From contig NZ_JAQRFN010000026.1 of the NCBI RefSeq assembly GCF_028598555.1, forward strand, positions 1 through 47,626: a stretch of 47,626 nucleotides of DNA, read 5' to 3'. This DNA is from Xenorhabdus anantnagensis (GTDB lineage Bacteria > Pseudomonadota > Gammaproteobacteria > Enterobacterales > Enterobacteriaceae). The translations under genes and the position numbers were made by a program. A model generated the notes under the pieces. That model worked only from the letters and a program-made list of their open reading frames with translations, did not search any database and was not told where the DNA came from. How positions within the stretch are numbered: the stretch's first letter is position 1; every line of letters starts with the position of its first letter. Of the stretch, positions 45,370-47,626 are shown one piece after another.

Positions 45370-45793
45370 GTTGCAACTCCTTAATACGTTTATCTAACTC
45401 TGAATCGGTTATATCAGTGAACGTGATTTTCTGCTCGTGTTGAATCTTGTCGCCATATCGCTTAGGTGCCATCTTTGACGCATACCACTTACGGGCATCA
45501 ACCTGCAATCTGGCTTTCGCTACATCGGCACCCTCTGCTTTAGCAGTATCAGCGATAGTGATAACATCCTCAGCCAAAACCTCTGCTTGAATCTCTCTCG
45601 CCCGCGCGTACTGTTGCATGAACTCTTCGTGTCGTTGCAACCAATACATCACAGCACGAATCGATGGCATCCCCGGACGTTGGCAAATTGACCTTAAACT
45701 TTCCCCTTCCATCAATAGCGCACAGATATCCTCCGCAACCTCTGGCATATAGTCGGTAGGCCTGCCGCCTTTATTTTTCTTTTCAGTCTCCAT
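45338..45793 (-). CDS. terS: P22-type terminase small subunit (gp3)
   Basis: A 151-residue protein: METEKKNKGGRPTDYMPEVA, EDICALLMEGESLRSICQRP, GMPSIRAVMYWLQRHEEFMQ. HTH-containing small terminase that recognises pac, usually inside its own gene. AGGAGG upstream. Conserved order terS-terL-portal follows. Confidence 0.9.
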   Translation of the reverse strand: METEKKNKGGRPTDYMPEVAEDICALLMEGESLRSICQRPGMPSIRAVMYWLQRHEEFMQQYARAREIQAEVLAEDVITIADTAKAEGADVAKARLQVDARKWYASKMAPKRYGDKIQHEQKITFTDITDSELDKRIKELQHAQSGSGAKD

Positions 45794-45850
45794 TCGAATA
45801 CCTCCTTAACTCATTATCCAGCCCACTCTATGAATAGGCTGTGTGATGAA

Positions 45851-46075
45851 CTATTTGAATAGACTCAATGCCTCTTGAGCATTGCGAATGGATTTATCAG
45901 TTCTAGCCACAACACCGGACTCGGTTTGCACGAGTTTGTATTGATCCTTGAACAGCTCAAACTTGAGTGTGTCATCACCGATAAACTCAATGGCCTTTTG
46001 TGCCGCTGCCGTGTCGTTCATTACCAGTCGGAGTATCTCCAACCTCATTCGTTGCGATGGTGTTAATTCTGTCAT
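45851..46075 (-). CDS. Small uncharacterised protein before terS
   Basis: 74 residues: MTELTPSQRMRLEILRLVMN, DTAAAQKAIEFIGDDTLKFE, RNAQEALSLFK. Helical with an AAAQKAIEFI segment; AGGAAAT precedes the ATG by 5 bases. Similar small genes sit between rha and terS in P22-like phages. No function recognised. Confidence 0.65.
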   Translation of the reverse strand: MTELTPSQRMRLEILRLVMNDTAAAQKAIEFIGDDTLKFELFKDQYKLVQTESGVVARTDKSIRNAQEALSLFK

Positions 46076-46425
46076 TTGGAATTTCCTGCTATGTATTGAA
46101 ATATAACCCCGTGCAATCTCGACATCACGGTAGTCGAAAACCTATACAAACCTCTATCAAGCACCCGAATGTGGATGCTTTGCAGAATTTTGTAAAATAG
46201 CAATAAGCCGAAAGTTTGACTGAGTGGTGTGCCAAAGTGACGGTCTCGGTAATATCAAGTACTTAGATTAATCTTTCTGAGGATGCTTTGTCCTCTGTTC
46301 AGTATTTGGTCGCTGAATAAACCGAAAACCAAACTGAAGACCTCGACGGCATTCCCATCTTTACTAATGAAATCAGCGCACTCAATTTTGAGGAGGCTCC
46401 GAAATTAGAGCCTCTTATTGCAACA
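46076..46425. other. Spacer between rha and the late packaging genes
   Basis: Holds no intact gene. A plus-strand stretch (about 46270-46460) reads EDALSSVQYLVAE*TENQTE then DLDGIPIFTNEIS, broken by a stop, and could be a decayed frame. A hairpin GAGGCTC-GAGCCTC lies at 46392-46413 next to the rha stop. Confidence 0.45.
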
Positions 46426-47112
46426 TCAAGCTGCCAACCTATGCAGCTCTTCCAGTAATGGCTTCTTGTGGTTCTTCTCGTAGATGCCCATCAGTGCATG
46501 ATTGCGTTGCTCATAGTCCCACCCCATAGAGATGAACACTGTGTTAGCCCTCTGTAACTCAGCAACACACCGGATTTGTTCTGGTGTCAGATAGTCACGG
46601 ATAGGCTCTTTCTTCTCAATGTCATGATGGACACGGAACTTAGCCGCAGTCATACCCAATGCGATACGGTTGATTAAATCAGCTTCATTGCTGAAATGAC
46701 GCGGAAGAATATCCTTTCCTAAATCCTCCCGTGATTTCTTGATAGCATCAGTCATGGGTCTGTATTCCAATCTGGATGTGTTGCGATCCATCTTCTTGGA
46801 TGCTAATGCTGAACGCATTTTGAAGAATTCAGATACCAGCTTCTTTTTGAATGCACGGACAATATCGTTGTTTCTCATGTAAGTAATCAGAAGCGTGGCT
46901 TGTTGCTCATTTAGCAGAGCGACCCTTTGCTTCTGTTTACCGCCTGCTGTATCAAAGGCTCGGATTTCAAATCCGACCCTTCCGAACTCTTCTAAGTCAG
47001 AAATGTTTCTATCAACCAGTTTGATAACTGTGTCGTGGGCCTTCTTCGCACCCTCTGCAATTGCCATAGAGTTAGCCAGTAAATCAAATTTCTTAATTTC
47101 TACTAATTTCAT
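46426..47112 (-). CDS. rha: Rha-family regulatory protein
   Basis: A 228-residue protein: FDLLANSMAIAEGAKKAHDT, VIKLVDRNISDLEEFGRVGF, and LLNEQQATLLITYMRNNDIV match the Rha domain (A-E-G-x-x-x-x-H, L-N-E-x-Q-A-x-L-L-I). The C-terminal half (FSNEADLINRIALGMTAAKF) resembles the KilA-C/ORF6-type regions that accompany such regulators. In P22-like phages rha lies between lysis genes and terS, as here. Rha interferes with growth in hosts lacking IHF. AGGAGA is 6 bases upstream of the start. Confidence 0.87.
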   Translation of the reverse strand: MKLVEIKKFDLLANSMAIAEGAKKAHDTVIKLVDRNISDLEEFGRVGFEIRAFDTAGGKQKQRVALLNEQQATLLITYMRNNDIVRAFKKKLVSEFFKMRSALASKKMDRNTSRLEYRPMTDAIKKSREDLGKDILPRHFSNEADLINRIALGMTAAKFRVHHDIEKKEPIRDYLTPEQIRCVAELQRANTVFISMGWDYEQRNHALMGIYEKNHKKPLLEELHRLAA

Positions 47113-47135
47113 AGTGAATCTCCTGTCAAAAAAGA

Positions 47136-47198
47136 GCCCTCAGCTCACGTAGGACAGCCAGACCCCGAGATCACCATTATCTGGTGTCCTCTAAGGGC
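47136..47198 (-). ncRNA. Candidate structured leader or small RNA ending before rha
   Basis: On the minus strand AGGACACCAGA pairs with TCTGGCTGTCCT (one bulge) around a 17-base loop. An outer GCCCT/AGGGC closes it and TCTTTTTT follows directly, 15-20 bases before the rha ribosome site. This is a strong intrinsic terminator or attenuator and could end a short transcript. Confidence 0.5.
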
Positions 47199-47260
47199 GC
47201 TTTTGTGAACGGACTCGGGTTAGATACTTAATGCGCGGTGAGTGCGCGGAACTCAGATAC

Positions 47261-47290
47261 AAAAATGCCACCAGCGTTAACTGATGGCAT
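47261..47290 (-). terminator. Rho-independent terminator upstream of the rha leader
   Basis: ATGCCATCAG-TTAACG-CTGGTGGCAT (one mismatch) followed by TTTT on the minus strand. It would end transcripts arriving from the lysis side beyond the window. Confidence 0.7.
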
Positions 47291-47449
47291 GGGGGATTCC
47301 TTTAACCACTCAAGGGAATGGGTAAAGAAATATTGACTTTAGTTTTAGATGTTGACTAATTGTTGAGCATTTTTGGCTTATTGTTAGGTGGAGCTAATAT
47401 TATTAGGCTTATTAATCCTTCAATAATAACGTTACACGTGGAGAGTAAA

Positions 47450-47617
47450 ATGAAAAAATATCTTCTTCCTTGCCTATTGGCAGGCGCTGCTCTTTTAGCT
47501 TCAATGCAGACTTATGCCATGGCCTGTGATGTGGTATTCCCCCCAAATAGCCCAGAATGGAAAGCTTGCACGGACATCTGCAAGATGTCGCCTGTTGGTT
47601 CTGAAATTTGTTTATAA
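47450..47617 (+). CDS. Small secreted cysteine-containing peptide
   Basis: 55 residues from MKKYLLPCLLAGAALLASMQ, a clear signal peptide with likely cleavage after TYA. The mature part (~31 residues) is MACDVVFPPNSPEWKACTDI then CKMSPVGSEICL, with four cysteines that could form two disulfides. GGAGAG precedes the ATG; the upstream ATG at 47360 lacks this. No family recognised. Transcribed against the phage late genes, so a possible lysogeny-expressed moron. Confidence 0.6.
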   Translation: MKKYLLPCLLAGAALLASMQTYAMACDVVFPPNSPEWKACTDICKMSPVGSEICL

Positions 47618-47626
47618 TAATTAACA

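Noticed and set aside
46270-46460. Plus-strand gene before rha
   Set aside because: Only a short stretch reads plausibly and it contains a stop codon; no start or ribosome site, and its end overlaps the rha coding region.
26910-47626. The adjacent P22-like prophage as helper for the satellite
   Set aside because: P22-like heads and short tails use unrelated connectors and headful packaging; the satellite's HK97-type connector and HNH-terminase point to a long-tailed cos helper elsewhere.
1-47626. CRISPR arrays, rRNA genes, known riboswitches
   Set aside because: No regularly spaced direct repeats with unique spacers, no rRNA-like stretches and no riboswitch cores were seen on reading both strands.

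Overview
The window comes from an enteric gammaproteobacterium. The Rhs tips, P4-type integrases, the P22-like prophage and the AT-rich cargo would fit Morganellaceae such as Xenorhabdus, Photorhabdus or Proteus relatives. That placement is inference: no housekeeping gene is present to anchor it. Nearly the whole window is mobile or conflict-related DNA.

1-4.5 kb: a 5'-truncated TOPRIM primase/helicase gene, a cluster of CAAGTTGG repeats at helical spacing, a tyrosine recombinase gene, and two inverted dif-like sites in a GC-rich non-coding tail. This looks like one mobile module. 4.5-7.9 kb: a graveyard of displaced Rhs C-terminal tips with immunity genes. It holds one complete ADP-ribosyltransferase-like tip with its immunity gene and two tips reduced to their last codons, each still followed by an intact immunity gene. 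They are separated by decayed SymE-like fragments and terminators, one of which is split by a complete IS3-family element (5444-6870). 7.9-9.9 kb: a decayed IS1-family copy abutting a broken P4-type integrase.

9.9-26.9 kb: an integrated element flanked by direct copies of a tRNA-Arg 3'-end core (9892-9905 and 26871-26884), with paired TGCCCCC arm-type repeats at both ends. From the integrase leftward it carries int, alpA, small regulators and a P4-alpha-like primase-helicase. It then has a full HK97-type head and packaging set (capsid, protease, portal, two connectors, HNH, TerS, TerL) and no tail genes. At the far end it carries a two-gene Lamassu-like defence system (Cap4/DUF4297 nuclease plus SMC-like ATPase). 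This gene content is that of a capsid-forming satellite (cf-PICI type). It sits in tandem with an older satellite remnant on its left and with the P22-like prophage on its right, all using the same tRNA-Arg site.

26.9-47.6 kb: the late half of a P22-like prophage on the minus strand. It runs rha, a small ORF, terS, terL, portal, scaffold, coat, a Tad2-like anti-defence gene, a small ORF, gp4, gp10, gp26 needle, gp14-like, gp7, gp20, gp16 and tailspike. Two plus-strand morons interrupt it, and a plus-strand O-antigen-type acyltransferase sits at the att end, where P22 has its gtr genes. The integrase, early and lysis genes and the intact tRNA-Arg should lie beyond the right edge. A small secreted cysteine-containing peptide is encoded at the right edge.
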